From BA4 sp044376575 (GTDB lineage: Bacteria > Bacteroidota > Bacteroidia > CAIKAF01), in assembly GCA_044376575.1 (NCBI GenBank), contig JBILKR010000013.1, positions 6,175-70,174 of the forward strand: a stretch of DNA of 64,000 nucleotides. Reading direction: 5' to 3'. The notes below the pieces were generated by a model, which saw nothing but the letters and a program-made list of their open reading frames with translations, ran no database searches and was not told the origin of the DNA. The translations under genes were made by a program, and so were the position numbers. Numbering within the stretch: position 1 is the first letter of the stretch; every line of letters begins with the position of its first letter. Shown one piece after another: positions 1-8,629 of this stretch.

Positions 1-603
1 GTGAATGAGCCTGAATGTTAGGTTGATTCTTGGTCCAATTATTTTTTTTGTTTTAGGAATACAATGTTCCCAGTAATGTTGTGTTTTGCCTTTCATTAGT
101 AAAAAACTTCCGTTGGTAAGCGGAACAGATATTCTATGTTTGTTTTTTAAATGACGTAGTTGAAAAACTCTGCTACTTCCAAAACTAACTGATCCAATTA
201 CCGGATTTATTCCTAATTCCTTTTCATCATCACTGTGCCATCCCATGCTATCATTCCCTGTTCGGTATAGGTTGAGCAATACGGCATTAAATGATTCCCC
301 TGTTTTTTCTTCAATACGTTTTTTTATCATCAGCAATTCATTGTTCCATGGTTTTGCCATCAAATGAATCCCTGAATATGAATATGTAATATCAGGATTA
401 CCATAAAACGCAGAAAATCTTGGGATGAAATGCCATTTACCAAACAAGAAAATCTGATCTTGTTGCCATTCGATGTGTTGATGAAGAGAATTAAATAAAG
501 TATCACATTCCTCTGAGGAGAAAAAATCAGGGAAGTAGAAACATTCCCCATCAAAAGGCAATAGATTCTGATTTGTATTCATTTCTTCAAACAGATTTTT
601 CAT
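1..603 (-). CDS. AlkB-like 2-oxoglutarate/Fe(II) dioxygenase, 3' end outside window
   Basis: Oxidative demethylase that would repair alkylated bases (1-methyladenine, 3-methylcytosine type) in DNA or RNA. The reading frame opens at ATG 603 and stays open for 201 codons to the window edge, so only a few C-terminal residues are missing (E. coli AlkB is 216 residues). The iron ligands are visible as WHSDDE (His123, Asp125) and His180 in HYWEH, followed by PK and the 2-oxoglutarate-binding arginines in RINLTFR (192-198). The NLYRTGNDSMGWH stretch is the classic core of the family and looks closer to the ALKBH2/3 type than to E. coli AlkB. It diverges from truA across about 100 bases. Family call is firm; the substrate is not known from sequence. 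Confidence 0.9.
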   Translation of the reverse strand, partial: MKNLFEEMNTNQNLLPFDGECFYFPDFFSSEECDTLFNSLHQHIEWQQDQIFLFGKWHFIPRFSAFYGNPDITYSYSGIHLMAKPWNNELLMIKKRIEEKTGESFNAVLLNLYRTGNDSMGWHSDDEKELGINPVIGSVSFGSSRVFQLRHLKNKHRISVPLTNGSFLLMKGKTQHYWEHCIPKTKKIIGPRINLTFRLIH

Positions 604-691
604 CTGAAGTATATAACTCTAAAATTTACTAAAAGTTTAGGTATTCAGTAGTTTAAATTTTTATTTTTTCACAGTCATTTCAATTTACTTT

Positions 692-699
692 TACCTTTG
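692..699 (+). promoter_or_regulatory. TAnnTTTG -7 box upstream of truA
   Basis: TACCTTTG matches the Bacteroidota sigma-A -7 consensus TAnnTTTG. It ends 8 bases before the first truA ATG, so the transcript leader would be almost absent. No convincing TTG -33 element is seen at the usual 17-23 base spacing, so this is a moderate call. Confidence 0.5.
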
Positions 700-707
700 T
701 ATAATTC

Positions 708-1463
708 ATGATGCAAAGATATTTTATTGACTGTGCTTACGATGGTTCGGCCTATCATGGTTGGCAAATTCAACCCAATGGTCTGTCTGTACAACAAACT
801 ATACAACAGGCACTCACTGTTTTATTAAAGAAGGACATAGAAATTGTAGGATCGGGGAGAACCGATACCGGTGTGCATGCCCGTCAACAATGGGCTCATG
901 CCGATATGAATATTTCAGCATATACAAAAGAAGATTTTATCTATAAATTAAATTGTATTCTTCCGCAGGATATTTGCGTAAAGCAGATATTGAGCGTAAT
1001 TCCAACGGCCCATTCACGTTTTGATGCTGTTGAAAGAACATATAAATACTATATGCATTTTCATAAGGATCCATTTGAGCGTTATTACAGTTATTTTGTG
1101 AATCGTAGTTTAGATATTGATAAAATGCAGTCTGCTGCAAATGAATTGATGAAGTTTACTGATTTTGCATCTTTTTGTAAATCAAACGCAGGTTCTCAAA
1201 CAACCATTTGTGAACTGAGGCGAAGTGAATTTGAAGTAACTGCAACAGGTATCGTATTTACCATTTCGGCCAATCGTTTTCTTAGAAATATGGTTCGTGC
1301 TGTAGTGGGTACATTGATTGAAATCGGACAGGGAAGATTAAAACCGGAAGAGCTTACCTCAATTATTGAAAAGAAAAACCGAAGTGCCGCGGGATATAGT
1401 GTTCCTGCACATGCTTTGTTTTTGCATGAAGTGAAATACTCGAAACATATTTTTATTAATTAA
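708..1463 (+). CDS. truA: tRNA pseudouridine synthase A
   Basis: Converts uridines 38-40 in the tRNA anticodon stem to pseudouridine. At 251 residues it is near the family length (E. coli 270). The catalytic aspartate is Asp53 in GRTDTGVHA. N-terminal YDGSAYHGWQIQPN and C-terminal FLRNMVRAVVGTL are the other family signatures. Two adjacent ATGs (708 and 711) are possible starts. The gene is followed 14 bases later by an ABC exporter gene on the same strand, so the two may be co-transcribed from the TACCTTTG box at 692. Confidence 0.95.
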   Translation: MMQRYFIDCAYDGSAYHGWQIQPNGLSVQQTIQQALTVLLKKDIEIVGSGRTDTGVHARQQWAHADMNISAYTKEDFIYKLNCILPQDICVKQILSVIPTAHSRFDAVERTYKYYMHFHKDPFERYYSYFVNRSLDIDKMQSAANELMKFTDFASFCKSNAGSQTTICELRRSEFEVTATGIVFTISANRFLRNMVRAVVGTLIEIGQGRLKPEELTSIIEKKNRSAAGYSVPAHALFLHEVKYSKHIFIN

Positions 1464-1477
1464 ATCAAAGGCCATAA

Positions 1478-3238
1478 ATGAAATCATCTAAAGTAGGGAA
1501 GGCCTTTGATATGGGTCTGATGGCAAGGGTTTTTGAATACACAAAACCATATAAAAAGAGTTTTTATCTCACTGCATTTCTCACCATCTCTCTGGCCTTT
1601 TTATCACCGCTTCGTCCCTGGTTAATTCAATATACAGTAGATCATTATGTATTGATGCCTGATTTGAATATGCTTGCCGTCATGTCATTAATCATGCTGG
1701 TTATATTAATTTTTGAGACCATATTACAATATTATCAAACCTATTTGTCCGGCTGGTTAGGTCAAACAGTAATCAGGGATATCAGAAAGGAATTATTTTC
1801 ACACCTGACTTATTTTAAAATGCAGTATTTCGATAAGACACCTATCGGAACGCTTGTAACGCGTGTTGTGAATGATATTGAAACCATGGCTGAAATATTT
1901 TCTGAAGGCTTACTTTCAATTGTTGGTGATTTATTAAAGTTGTTTGTGGTGTTGGGTGTAATGTTTTGGATCGACTGGAAACTAACGCTGGTATGTCTAA
2001 TTCCTGTTCCTTTCTTGTTAGTGGCAACGTGGTTATTTAAAAACGGAATCAGAAAGTCATTTAATGAGGTCAGGAATGAGGTTGCCAATTTGAATGCTTT
2101 TACACAGGAGCATATTACGGGGATGTCATTGGTTCAGGCTTTTAACAGAGAAGAAGAAGAGCTGAGAAGATTCAAGGAAATTAATCAACGTCATCGTACA
2201 GCCCATATAAAATCAGTATGGTATTATTCCGTATTTTTTCCTGTTGTAGAAATTTTATCTGCCATATCCATTGCATTACTTGTATTGTGGGGAACACGTG
2301 ATATTATTTACAGTATTTTACCAAGTACAACACCCGGTAGAATTATTGAATTTATTTTATATACCTATATGTTATATCGCCCAATGAGACAATTGGCCGA
2401 CAGATTCAATATTTTACAAATGGGTATTGTAAGTGCAGAAAGAATATTTGGATTGCTTGATGCGCAAGATGTAAAGATAAGTGATGGAACTGTTGAAAAA
2501 GATCAGATATCAGGTGATATCAGATTTGAACATGTTAACTTTTCCTATGTAAATGATCAACAGGTGCTGACTGATTTTAATATTCATATCAAACCGGGAG
2601 AAAAGATTGCTATTGTTGGAGCTACAGGATCAGGAAAAACAACTATCATTAATTTACTCAGTCGTTTATATGAATTAAATGAAGGAAGGATTTTAGTTGA
2701 TGGAACTGATATCCGTGAATTTTCATTCAATAATTTACGAAAGCATATAGGAGTGGTACTGCAGGATGTATTTTTATTTTCAGATACTGTTGCTAATAAT
2801 ATCAGTTTGCATCATGAGGATATTACAAGAGAACAGATTGTTGAGGCCGCAAAAGCTGTGGGTGCACATGATTTTATTATGAAACTTCCCGGTGATTATG
2901 AATATAACGTAAGGGAGAGAGGTGTAATGTTATCTGTGGGACAACGTCAGTTAATTAGTTTTATTCGTGCATTTGTATTTAATCCAAACATATTAATACT
3001 TGATGAAGCTACTTCATCTATTGATACAGAAACTGAAATTCTGATTCAAAAAGCAATTGAAACCATCACCTCAGGTAGAACATCTATCATTATCGCGCAT
3101 CGTCTTTCTACTGTAAAGCATGTCGATCGCATTGTAGTGATGGATCACGGAAAAATTATTGAAGAAGGTTCGCATGCTGAATTAATGGCATTGAACGGAC
3201 AATATAAAAAACTGATTGATTTACAATTTGCAGGATAG
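1478..3238 (+). CDS. ABC transporter, fused permease and ATPase (MsbA/multidrug exporter type)
   Basis: A 586-residue half-transporter expected to work as a homodimer in the inner membrane and export a lipid or drug. An N-terminal six-helix transmembrane domain (about residues 20-320) is followed by a nucleotide-binding domain with Walker A GATGSGKTT (381-389), a Q-loop region (VVLQDVFLFS), signature LSVGQRQ (the second G of LSGGQ is V, as in the YheI-like branch), Walker B ILILDEATS and the switch IIAHRLST. Family resemblance is to MsbA/LmrA-like exporters; whether it flips lipid A or another substrate cannot be read from sequence. It lies 14 bases after truA and 2 bases before the next gene. 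Confidence 0.9.
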   Translation: MKSSKVGKAFDMGLMARVFEYTKPYKKSFYLTAFLTISLAFLSPLRPWLIQYTVDHYVLMPDLNMLAVMSLIMLVILIFETILQYYQTYLSGWLGQTVIRDIRKELFSHLTYFKMQYFDKTPIGTLVTRVVNDIETMAEIFSEGLLSIVGDLLKLFVVLGVMFWIDWKLTLVCLIPVPFLLVATWLFKNGIRKSFNEVRNEVANLNAFTQEHITGMSLVQAFNREEEELRRFKEINQRHRTAHIKSVWYYSVFFPVVEILSAISIALLVLWGTRDIIYSILPSTTPGRIIEFILYTYMLYRPMRQLADRFNILQMGIVSAERIFGLLDAQDVKISDGTVEKDQISGDIRFEHVNFSYVNDQQVLTDFNIHIKPGEKIAIVGATGSGKTTIINLLSRLYELNEGRILVDGTDIREFSFNNLRKHIGVVLQDVFLFSDTVANNISLHHEDITREQIVEAAKAVGAHDFIMKLPGDYEYNVRERGVMLSVGQRQLISFIRAFVFNPNILILDEATSSIDTETEILIQKAIETITSGRTSIIIAHRLSTVKHVDRIVVMDHGKIIEEGSHAELMALNGQYKKLIDLQFAG

Positions 3239-3240
3239 TT

Positions 3241-3804
3241 ATGCATCTAATTGAACCTTTTGATAAATGGGTAGATTTATATCGTGCAGATGAAGATGCA
3301 CTCAGTCCATTCTTTGGCAGAGAATATTCTGAATCAGAATGCAGAAATACCATTTATAATTATTTTATCCACCCGCAGTGGGATGAATTCGGATCTTCAA
3401 CATTATATCTTAAAATATTATATACCGATTATATTCAATCATACACAATTATTGAATTGATGGGTGAATGGAACGACTGTTTATACAATGATATCATGTT
3501 TTTAAAACGTGAAGTGATAGATATGCTTGTGGAGCAAGGCGTTAAATATTTTATTATCATCGGAGAGAATGTTTTAAATTTTCATTACTCTGATGATTCA
3601 TATTATGAAGAGTGGTTTGATGATATTGATGATGGCTGGATTGTTTTTATGAATTTCAGAGACCACATATATCCCGAAATGAAAAGAGCAAGAATAGATA
3701 GTTATGTGATGTATGGTCCGTCTTTTCAGCATGTCAACTGGAGGAAATTACAGCCACAACAGTTATTTCAATTGATTCAGACGGGTTTATCAAGATTGTT
3801 GTAA
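3241..3804 (+). CDS. Conserved hypothetical protein, acidic, soluble
   Basis: A 187-residue protein that I do not assign to a named family. It begins 2 bases after the ABC exporter stop codon, so it is almost certainly translated with it. There is no signal peptide or membrane segment. Visible features are an acidic patch (YYEEWFDDIDDGW, about residues 120-133), alternating hydrophobic segments that suggest an alpha/beta fold (EQGVKYFIIIGENV), and a C-terminal helix rich in Q and L. Its 3' end overlaps the convergent Nudix gene by 28 bases. Real gene by position and reading-frame quality; function unknown. Confidence 0.8.
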   Translation: MHLIEPFDKWVDLYRADEDALSPFFGREYSESECRNTIYNYFIHPQWDEFGSSTLYLKILYTDYIQSYTIIELMGEWNDCLYNDIMFLKREVIDMLVEQGVKYFIIIGENVLNFHYSDDSYYEEWFDDIDDGWIVFMNFRDHIYPEMKRARIDSYVMYGPSFQHVNWRKLQPQQLFQLIQTGLSRLL

Positions 3805-4247
3805 TAATCTGAAATTAATTTGGCAACGTGTTTGTCTATAGGATAACTCATTAAATTTTCATTTACATTTTCAATGCTTATCCACCTGAAAAAATGTTGA
3901 TTGTTATCTCCACTGAATATCGCTGATGAATTTTTTGATGCTTTAATGAGATCAGGATTTTTAATTTCAACTGAATAGTATATGCTGATGATTTGTGTTG
4001 ACTGATGAAAAGCTGATGCCTGAAAGAAATCTGTGGTATAAAAATGTTTTGCAGATTCAATTTCTATATTGAGTTCTTCCATAAGTTCACGTTTTAAAGT
4101 ATCTATAGGTCCTTCTCCGAATTCAAGTCCGCCACCGGGAAATTTGGTCATATTTATTCCAGCATAGGTTTCGTCACTTACCAATACATGGTTTTTGTTC
4201 ATAATCAAACCATATACCCTTACCGTTAACTGTGGTTTCATATTCAA
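3777..4247 (-). CDS. Nudix hydrolase
   Basis: Hydrolyses a nucleoside diphosphate linked to another group; the real substrate is unknown. 156 residues in a single Nudix domain. The Nudix box starts at GGGLEFGEG and continues to RELMEELNI, keeping G, E, RE and EE of the consensus, though the final glycine of the consensus is replaced. An N-terminal VRVYGLIMNKNHVLVSDE strand pattern is typical. Convergent with the preceding plus-strand gene and overlapping it by 28 bases. A hairpin terminator lies just upstream, so it probably has its own promoter in the 60 bases before its ATG, where none is obvious. Confidence 0.88.
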   Translation of the reverse strand: MNMKPQLTVRVYGLIMNKNHVLVSDETYAGINMTKFPGGGLEFGEGPIDTLKRELMEELNIEIESAKHFYTTDFFQASAFHQSTQIISIYYSVEIKNPDLIKASKNSSAIFSGDNNQHFFRWISIENVNENLMSYPIDKHVAKLISDYYNNLDKPV

Positions 4248-4257
4248 TATTTTAAAT

Positions 4258-4292
4258 AAAAAAAACTCTCACAGAAGCTGTGAGAGTTTTTT
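4258..4292 (-). terminator. Intrinsic terminator of the DUF4920 lipoprotein gene
   Basis: A perfect hairpin: arm 4261-4274 (AAAAACTCTCACAG) pairs with 4278-4291 around an AAG loop. Runs of A on the left and T on the right make it usable in both directions; on the minus strand it ends the transcript of 4307-4798. Confidence 0.85.
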
Positions 4293-4306
4293 ATTAATCA
4301 TGCAAT

Positions 4307-4798
4307 TTATTTTATAATTACACCTCTTGCTTCAAAGGTATAAGATGTATCAGCCTGGGTGATTGCAGCTACTTCTTCTTTTGATTTACCGGCATCTTCG
4401 GCTTTGTGTTTTAACCATTCAACGCTTTCAATTTCTTTGCGAATCATTCCACTCATTACCACTGTCTTTCCGGCAGCATCTTTGGGAACAAAGAATCCGT
4501 AATCTTTAAATTTAACAGTCATCAGATTACCTTCAGGAAACTGAACATCCATCCAACATCCCTTTTTCTGACAAATTTCTACAATTTGTGTTGTAAATTT
4601 TACTTCTGCAGAATCAGTACTGTTCATAATTTTTGCGAGAGAGTCGCCGTTAATTGCACCTTCTTCATTGATGGTGTCTCCAAAAATGGTTAATGAATCA
4701 ACCTTTGTTGAATCTGTTCCATTTCCTTCTGTTTTGTCTTTTGTATTACATGATATCATTGAAAAGACAATGATTGATAAAGAGATAAAGTATTTCAT
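4307..4798 (-). CDS. DUF4920 lipoprotein
   Basis: A 163-residue predicted lipoprotein. The N-terminus is a signal peptide ending in a lipobox-like MISC with Cys17 as the lipidation site, followed by a charged, Thr/Ser-rich linker. The rest matches my memory of the DUF4920 family (conserved EICQKKGCWMDVQF, with paired Cys separated by KKG, and FKDYGFFVPKDAAGK). DUF4920 proteins are compact beta-rich domains of unknown function in Bacteroidota. The gene stands alone between a candidate promoter at 4819 and a hairpin terminator at 4258. Confidence 0.85.
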   Translation of the reverse strand: MKYFISLSIIVFSMISCNTKDKTEGNGTDSTKVDSLTIFGDTINEEGAINGDSLAKIMNSTDSAEVKFTTQIVEICQKKGCWMDVQFPEGNLMTVKFKDYGFFVPKDAAGKTVVMSGMIRKEIESVEWLKHKAEDAGKSKEEVAAITQADTSYTFEARGVIIK

Positions 4799-4818
4799 AT
4801 AACAAATGTTTATGAGAA

Positions 4819-4826
4819 CAAAAATA
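4819..4826 (-). promoter_or_regulatory. TAnnTTTG -7 box for the DUF4920 gene
   Basis: On the minus strand the bases read TATTTTTG, a match to TAnnTTTG, 20 bases before the ATG at 4798. No clear -33 TTG is visible. Confidence 0.45.
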
Positions 4827-4833
4827 GTTAAAA

Positions 4834-5487
4834 TTATTGAGGATTAACTGCCCTGATCATCTCACGTTTCATGGGAGGTCCGGGTAGTGTTTCAATCACG
4901 AATCCGCACGATTTAAGCGTCCTTTTAACTACGCCTTTTGCACAGTAGGTAACTAAAAATCCTCCTGGCACCAATATTCTGAAAATTTTTTCAAAACAAT
5001 CTTGCGTCCACATTTCTGGTTGTTTTTCAGGTGCAAATGCATCGTAAAAAACAATATCAAAATATGTTTCTGTTTCAAATTTTTGAATGGATGTCTCTTT
5101 CTTAATTATTGAAAAGTAATCATGAATTAATGCTGATATGTCCCATTGATATTCATTTATTTTTTTCCAGTATTCATCATTTTTTAAAAATTGATGGTAA
5201 TTTAACTGATCAGTGATTGAGGCGGCCAATGGCTTTGTCTCCAATGAAGTATAAAATATTTTTTTGCTGAGTTGTTCTGCTTCTATACATGATAAAAATG
5301 CATTTAATCCGGTTCCAAATCCTACTTCGAGTATGTGAACGGGATTTACTTTTGAATGGTGTACTCCATTCAGAATAAATACATGTTTTGATTCATTGAT
5401 TGAGCCATGCCTTGAATGATATGTTTCATTTAATTCAGGAACATACAATGTATTACTTCCATCGCCGGTTACAATAAGTTCAGGCAT
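4834..5487 (-). CDS. mnmD: tRNA U34 5-methylaminomethyl-2-thiouridine methyltransferase (stand-alone MnmD)
   Basis: Catalyses the last methylation in mnm5(s2)U synthesis at the tRNA wobble position. At 217 residues it corresponds to the methyltransferase half of E. coli MnmC; the FAD oxidase half is absent, which is the usual state in this phylum. SAM-binding motif I is EVGFGTGLNAFLS (about residues 57-69). The family signature DAFAPEKQPEMWT follows, and the C-terminal PGPPMKREMIRA is characteristic of MnmC/MnmD. Its start codon abuts the stop codon of the upstream PD40 gene, so it is likely translated from the same mRNA as the two TPR genes. Confidence 0.92.
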   Translation of the reverse strand: MPELIVTGDGSNTLYVPELNETYHSRHGSINESKHVFILNGVHHSKVNPVHILEVGFGTGLNAFLSCIEAEQLSKKIFYTSLETKPLAASITDQLNYHQFLKNDEYWKKINEYQWDISALIHDYFSIIKKETSIQKFETETYFDIVFYDAFAPEKQPEMWTQDCFEKIFRILVPGGFLVTYCAKGVVKRTLKSCGFVIETLPGPPMKREMIRAVNPQ

Positions 5488-6888
5488 TTATATATCATTA
5501 GGTATGATGAATGATTTTTGTATTGACGGAAAACTATAAAACAACATTTCTTCTTTTTGTATTCCCGGCGATTTGCTTTGTGGCGGAAGGAGTATCAGAT
5601 AAATAGCTGTTTTTTCATCTTTATCATTTTGTAAAACCATGATACCTTTATTTCCGGTTTTTAATGAAAAAAAGTTTTTTTCATTTTTAATTGTATTGAT
5701 AGGATAGCCAAGTTGCTGGGGTGCTGAAAATACTTTTTCAGCGAAAGAAGATTTGAATATATCAGCTCCACCAATTGATTGTTGTCTGTCTGACGTGATA
5801 TATGCAATTTCTTCATTACCACTAAATGATATATTCCATTCGTTCTTATCTGAATTGATTTCACCGCCTATATTTACCGGGTTTTTCCACCATCCGTTTT
5901 CATCCTTCATACTCATCCAGATATCATATTCTCCCATCCCTCCGTTTCTATTGGTAATTATATAAAGCATACTGTCATTATTACTGAAAGTTGCGTTTAT
6001 TTCATTTTGAAATGTATTGATGACTGATGGCATTTTAACAGGATTACTCCAACGGGTTCCCATTAAATTACTTTCATATAAATCATAATCATTATCCTTA
6101 CTTCTGCTTTTTAAAATCAATTTGTTTTTTCTGCCTGAAATACAAACCATTTCAAAATTTTGATCAGAAAAATTGTCTATATTCAGCTGTAAAGGTTTAC
6201 TCCAGCCGCTTTCTACTGCTGAAGAATAATAATTAATAATTTTCTCAAACCCCTTCTCGTCTTTTATTAAGACATTAAAAAACAGTTCATTTTCATCTGA
6301 CGATAGAAAAGGATGAGTGATAATATCATAATTTCCGATAGAGATATTTATTTTTTCAATCTTGGTATTAATGGGATTACTGAGTATTGTTTTTATATTC
6401 CTTGTTTTTTGAATATAATGATCTGCAATTGAATCGAGCATTTCTCCACCATTTCCATCATTGATGAATTTTTTCAGGTGATCGTAAGACTCTTCATATT
6501 TCATTGTATAAAATTCACATACTCCCAGCCAAAGTATAAGTCTGATATCATGTTCTGTATCTAATTGTACCGCTTTCTCAAAAAATGGCTGTGCTTTTTC
6601 ATATTTACTTAATATAAAATATGAGTTGCCTATTTTAAAATTTAATTCTTCATTATTGGGATTAAATTCATAAGCTGGTTGGAGAAGATCAATAACTGGC
6701 TGCATGTATTTATCATTAGCTGCAATTTTTTTATTATATAACCTATATGCTGCACCTAGTTTTTTCTTAATAACAGAGAGTTCTTTTTTCTTATCCTGAA
6801 AATTATCCGCAGTAAAATCTATATTTCGCTGACTGTAACTATAAGTTACTGTTAGTATGAAAAAAATATGTAGAGTTATTTTCTTCAT
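5488..6888 (-). CDS. TPR and PD40 (beta-propeller) repeat protein, exported
   Basis: 466 residues with an N-terminal signal peptide (cleavage near SYSQ/R). TPR-like helices occupy about residues 45-150 (NPNNEELNFKIGNSYFILS, KAQPFFEKAVQLD). PD40/WD40-like propeller blades follow from about 190 to 440, each with forms such as NATFSNNDSMLYIITNR and NISFSGNEEIAYITSDR. This layout recalls the N-terminal part of PorE/OmpA-like T9SS proteins, but no C-terminal OmpA domain is present, so it is not a full PorE. Its ATG overlaps the stop of the upstream TPR gene (ATGA), showing translational coupling. Likely periplasmic; role unknown. Confidence 0.8.
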   Translation of the reverse strand: MKKITLHIFFILTVTYSYSQRNIDFTADNFQDKKKELSVIKKKLGAAYRLYNKKIAANDKYMQPVIDLLQPAYEFNPNNEELNFKIGNSYFILSKYEKAQPFFEKAVQLDTEHDIRLILWLGVCEFYTMKYEESYDHLKKFINDGNGGEMLDSIADHYIQKTRNIKTILSNPINTKIEKINISIGNYDIITHPFLSSDENELFFNVLIKDEKGFEKIINYYSSAVESGWSKPLQLNIDNFSDQNFEMVCISGRKNKLILKSRSKDNDYDLYESNLMGTRWSNPVKMPSVINTFQNEINATFSNNDSMLYIITNRNGGMGEYDIWMSMKDENGWWKNPVNIGGEINSDKNEWNISFSGNEEIAYITSDRQQSIGGADIFKSSFAEKVFSAPQQLGYPINTIKNEKNFFSLKTGNKGIMVLQNDKDEKTAIYLILLPPQSKSPGIQKEEMLFYSFPSIQKSFIIPNDI

Positions 6889-7925
6889 GGATTACACTGT
6901 TTTTCGATATACTTTCCTGCCTTTTCAATACCCAGTGAAAAAGCTTTTTTCCAAGATAAACAGGCATCATCCCACCTGAAAATATTTTCCAATGCGATTC
7001 CTTTGTTAAGATAAATAAGTGCATTTGTGGGTTCAATAAGCTGTGCTTTATCAAGATCAATCAATGCTTCTTCATATTTTTTTATTTCTATCAGTGCCGC
7101 ACTTCGATTAATTAATGCTGTTACAAAATTTGAAGAGTCTTCAATTGCTTCAGTGAAAAGTTCAAGTGCTCCTAAATAATTCCCTGAATTATATTCAACA
7201 ATTCCTAGACTATTTTTTACAATTGGGTTCTCTTCGCTCAGTTCAAGTGCCTTTTCATAGTAAATGATTGCTTTTTCAATTTGTGAAGAGTTCTCCATCA
7301 ACCTTCCATATGAATAAGTATAAAATGGATTTTCACTGTCTAGTTTTATCGCCTGTTTTAATGAAATGGTTGCACTGTCAATTTTACCGGTTATTTCATA
7401 ACAAATTGCTTTTTCATGTAATGCAGCAGCATAGTCTTCATTAAAAAGAATACACTTGTTCAGTTGATGTAAAGCATCTGTGTATTCCTGATTTCTGCAA
7501 TATATGATGCCCTTGTAAAAATAGGGTTCGTAATATTGTGCATAATAGTAATTTTCAAAATCAAAATCAGCCAATGCACCTTGATAATCACCAAAATGAT
7601 ATTTGCATAAACCCCGATAAAAGTTTGCCTTAGGAAATGATGGCTGTATAAATAATAGCACATCCATATCTTTTAGTGCTGAAACATAATCACCACGATT
7701 AATAAAAATGGTTCCCCTGTTAAATAATGCTTTTTCGTGTCGTGGATTAATTTGCAGACAATGATTAAATGATTCCAATGCCATTTCTTCATCTTCTTCC
7801 TGCCAGTATAATATTCCATCCTGGTACTGTCTTTCTGCTTCCTTTAGCGATTGACAAAATCCATTGGTCCTGAAAAAAATAAATAATAGTAATGTTAATG
7901 TTTTAAAAAACACCCCGCAATTCAT
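6885..7925 (-). CDS. Tetratricopeptide repeat protein, exported
   Basis: 346 residues with a signal peptide ending near NGFCQ and then about nine consecutive TPR units from residue 30 to the end (for example EEMALESFNHCLQINPRHEKALFNRG, read here as ALESF/NPRHEKALFNRG, and AIIYYEKALELSEENPIVKNS). TPR arrays mediate protein-protein contacts. It overlaps the PD40 gene by 4 bases, so the pair probably forms a complex or a shared scaffold. The region upstream contains the terminator of the next operon and no obvious promoter, so expression may rely partly on read-through. Confidence 0.82.
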   Translation of the reverse strand: MNCGVFFKTLTLLLFIFFRTNGFCQSLKEAERQYQDGILYWQEEDEEMALESFNHCLQINPRHEKALFNRGTIFINRGDYVSALKDMDVLLFIQPSFPKANFYRGLCKYHFGDYQGALADFDFENYYYAQYYEPYFYKGIIYCRNQEYTDALHQLNKCILFNEDYAAALHEKAICYEITGKIDSATISLKQAIKLDSENPFYTYSYGRLMENSSQIEKAIIYYEKALELSEENPIVKNSLGIVEYNSGNYLGALELFTEAIEDSSNFVTALINRSAALIEIKKYEEALIDLDKAQLIEPTNALIYLNKGIALENIFRWDDACLSWKKAFSLGIEKAGKYIEKQCNP

Positions 7926-7942
7926 GGGGCTAATTTAATAAA

Positions 7943-7980
7943 AAATAGGTAATTGATATGATTGTATTTATTACCTATTT
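7943..7980 (-). terminator. Intrinsic terminator after the YiiX-like gene
   Basis: An 11-base perfect stem (AAATAGGTAAT at 7943-7953 with ATTACCTATTT at 7970-7980), 16-base loop, followed on the minus strand by a T-rich stretch. The right arm includes the stop codon of the gene at 7975-8628. Confidence 0.65.
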
Positions 7981-8628
7981 CTGATGATTAATAATCATCA
8001 GAAATTGTGTTTGATCAAAAAACTCTTCAAATCCAATCACATCATTTCTGATCCATTTTTCTTTATTAAAAATATTTGTATCAGTTGATGTGCTGATGAT
8101 ATGATGAATAAATTCAGTACAGTAGAAACTTAGTGAGTCTTTATGTGAAAAGGCATTGTCAAAAGGTGTTTTATTCGATAAATAATAAAATGATTTATTA
8201 ATAATTTTTACCCTCACCGAATCCTCAATTTGAGGTCTTACAATGATGATACTATTTTCTTTAGCTCCATTTGTAAATTGATGAATATGTTCTATTTGTA
8301 CACCATCGTTTTTACTAATATGACCGGAAATGGAATGTATTACGTACCATTGGTTTTTCTGCTTAACGATAATACCACAGTGAGTGATATTTCTTTTGTC
8401 GGCATTCATGTTCTGAATCGCATCGCTCACCCATCCGTATCCTCTGCGTAAAATGATATCACCTTCTTTTATTTGTTTTAATTCCGTAACAGATAAATTG
8501 TCTTTGGGTGAATTAAAACTTTCGTCAATGTTTCTGAATTTGTTTACTTGATATAGGAAAGCTCCGAATATGATGAATAATAAAAAAAAGAAAATATAAA
8601 TTTTATTTTTTAATATTATCTGATACAA
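7975..8628 (-). CDS. YiiX/YebB-like permuted NlpC/P60 cysteine hydrolase, membrane-anchored
   Basis: A 217-residue protein with one N-terminal membrane segment (about residues 8-28, IYIFFFLLFIIFGAFLY). The periplasmic part has the permuted papain-like order: GDIILRRG near residue 56, the histidine in THCGIIV, and later the cysteine in FYCTEFIHHI. These match the His and Cys positions of YiiX-like hydrolases, which cleave amide or thioester bonds in peptidoglycan or lipids. It starts 1 base after the stop of the lipoprotein gene 8630-9121, suggesting that both act together at the envelope. Substrate unknown. Confidence 0.82.
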   Translation of the reverse strand: MYQIILKNKIYIFFFLLFIIFGAFLYQVNKFRNIDESFNSPKDNLSVTELKQIKEGDIILRRGYGWVSDAIQNMNADKRNITHCGIIVKQKNQWYVIHSISGHISKNDGVQIEHIHQFTNGAKENSIIIVRPQIEDSVRVKIINKSFYYLSNKTPFDNAFSHKDSLSFYCTEFIHHIISTSTDTNIFNKEKWIRNDVIGFEEFFDQTQFLMIINHQK

Positions 8629-8629
8629 A

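Noticed and set aside
5488..6888. PorE-type T9SS component
   Set aside because: TPR and PD40 parts are present, but the C-terminal OmpA-like peptidoglycan-binding domain is missing.
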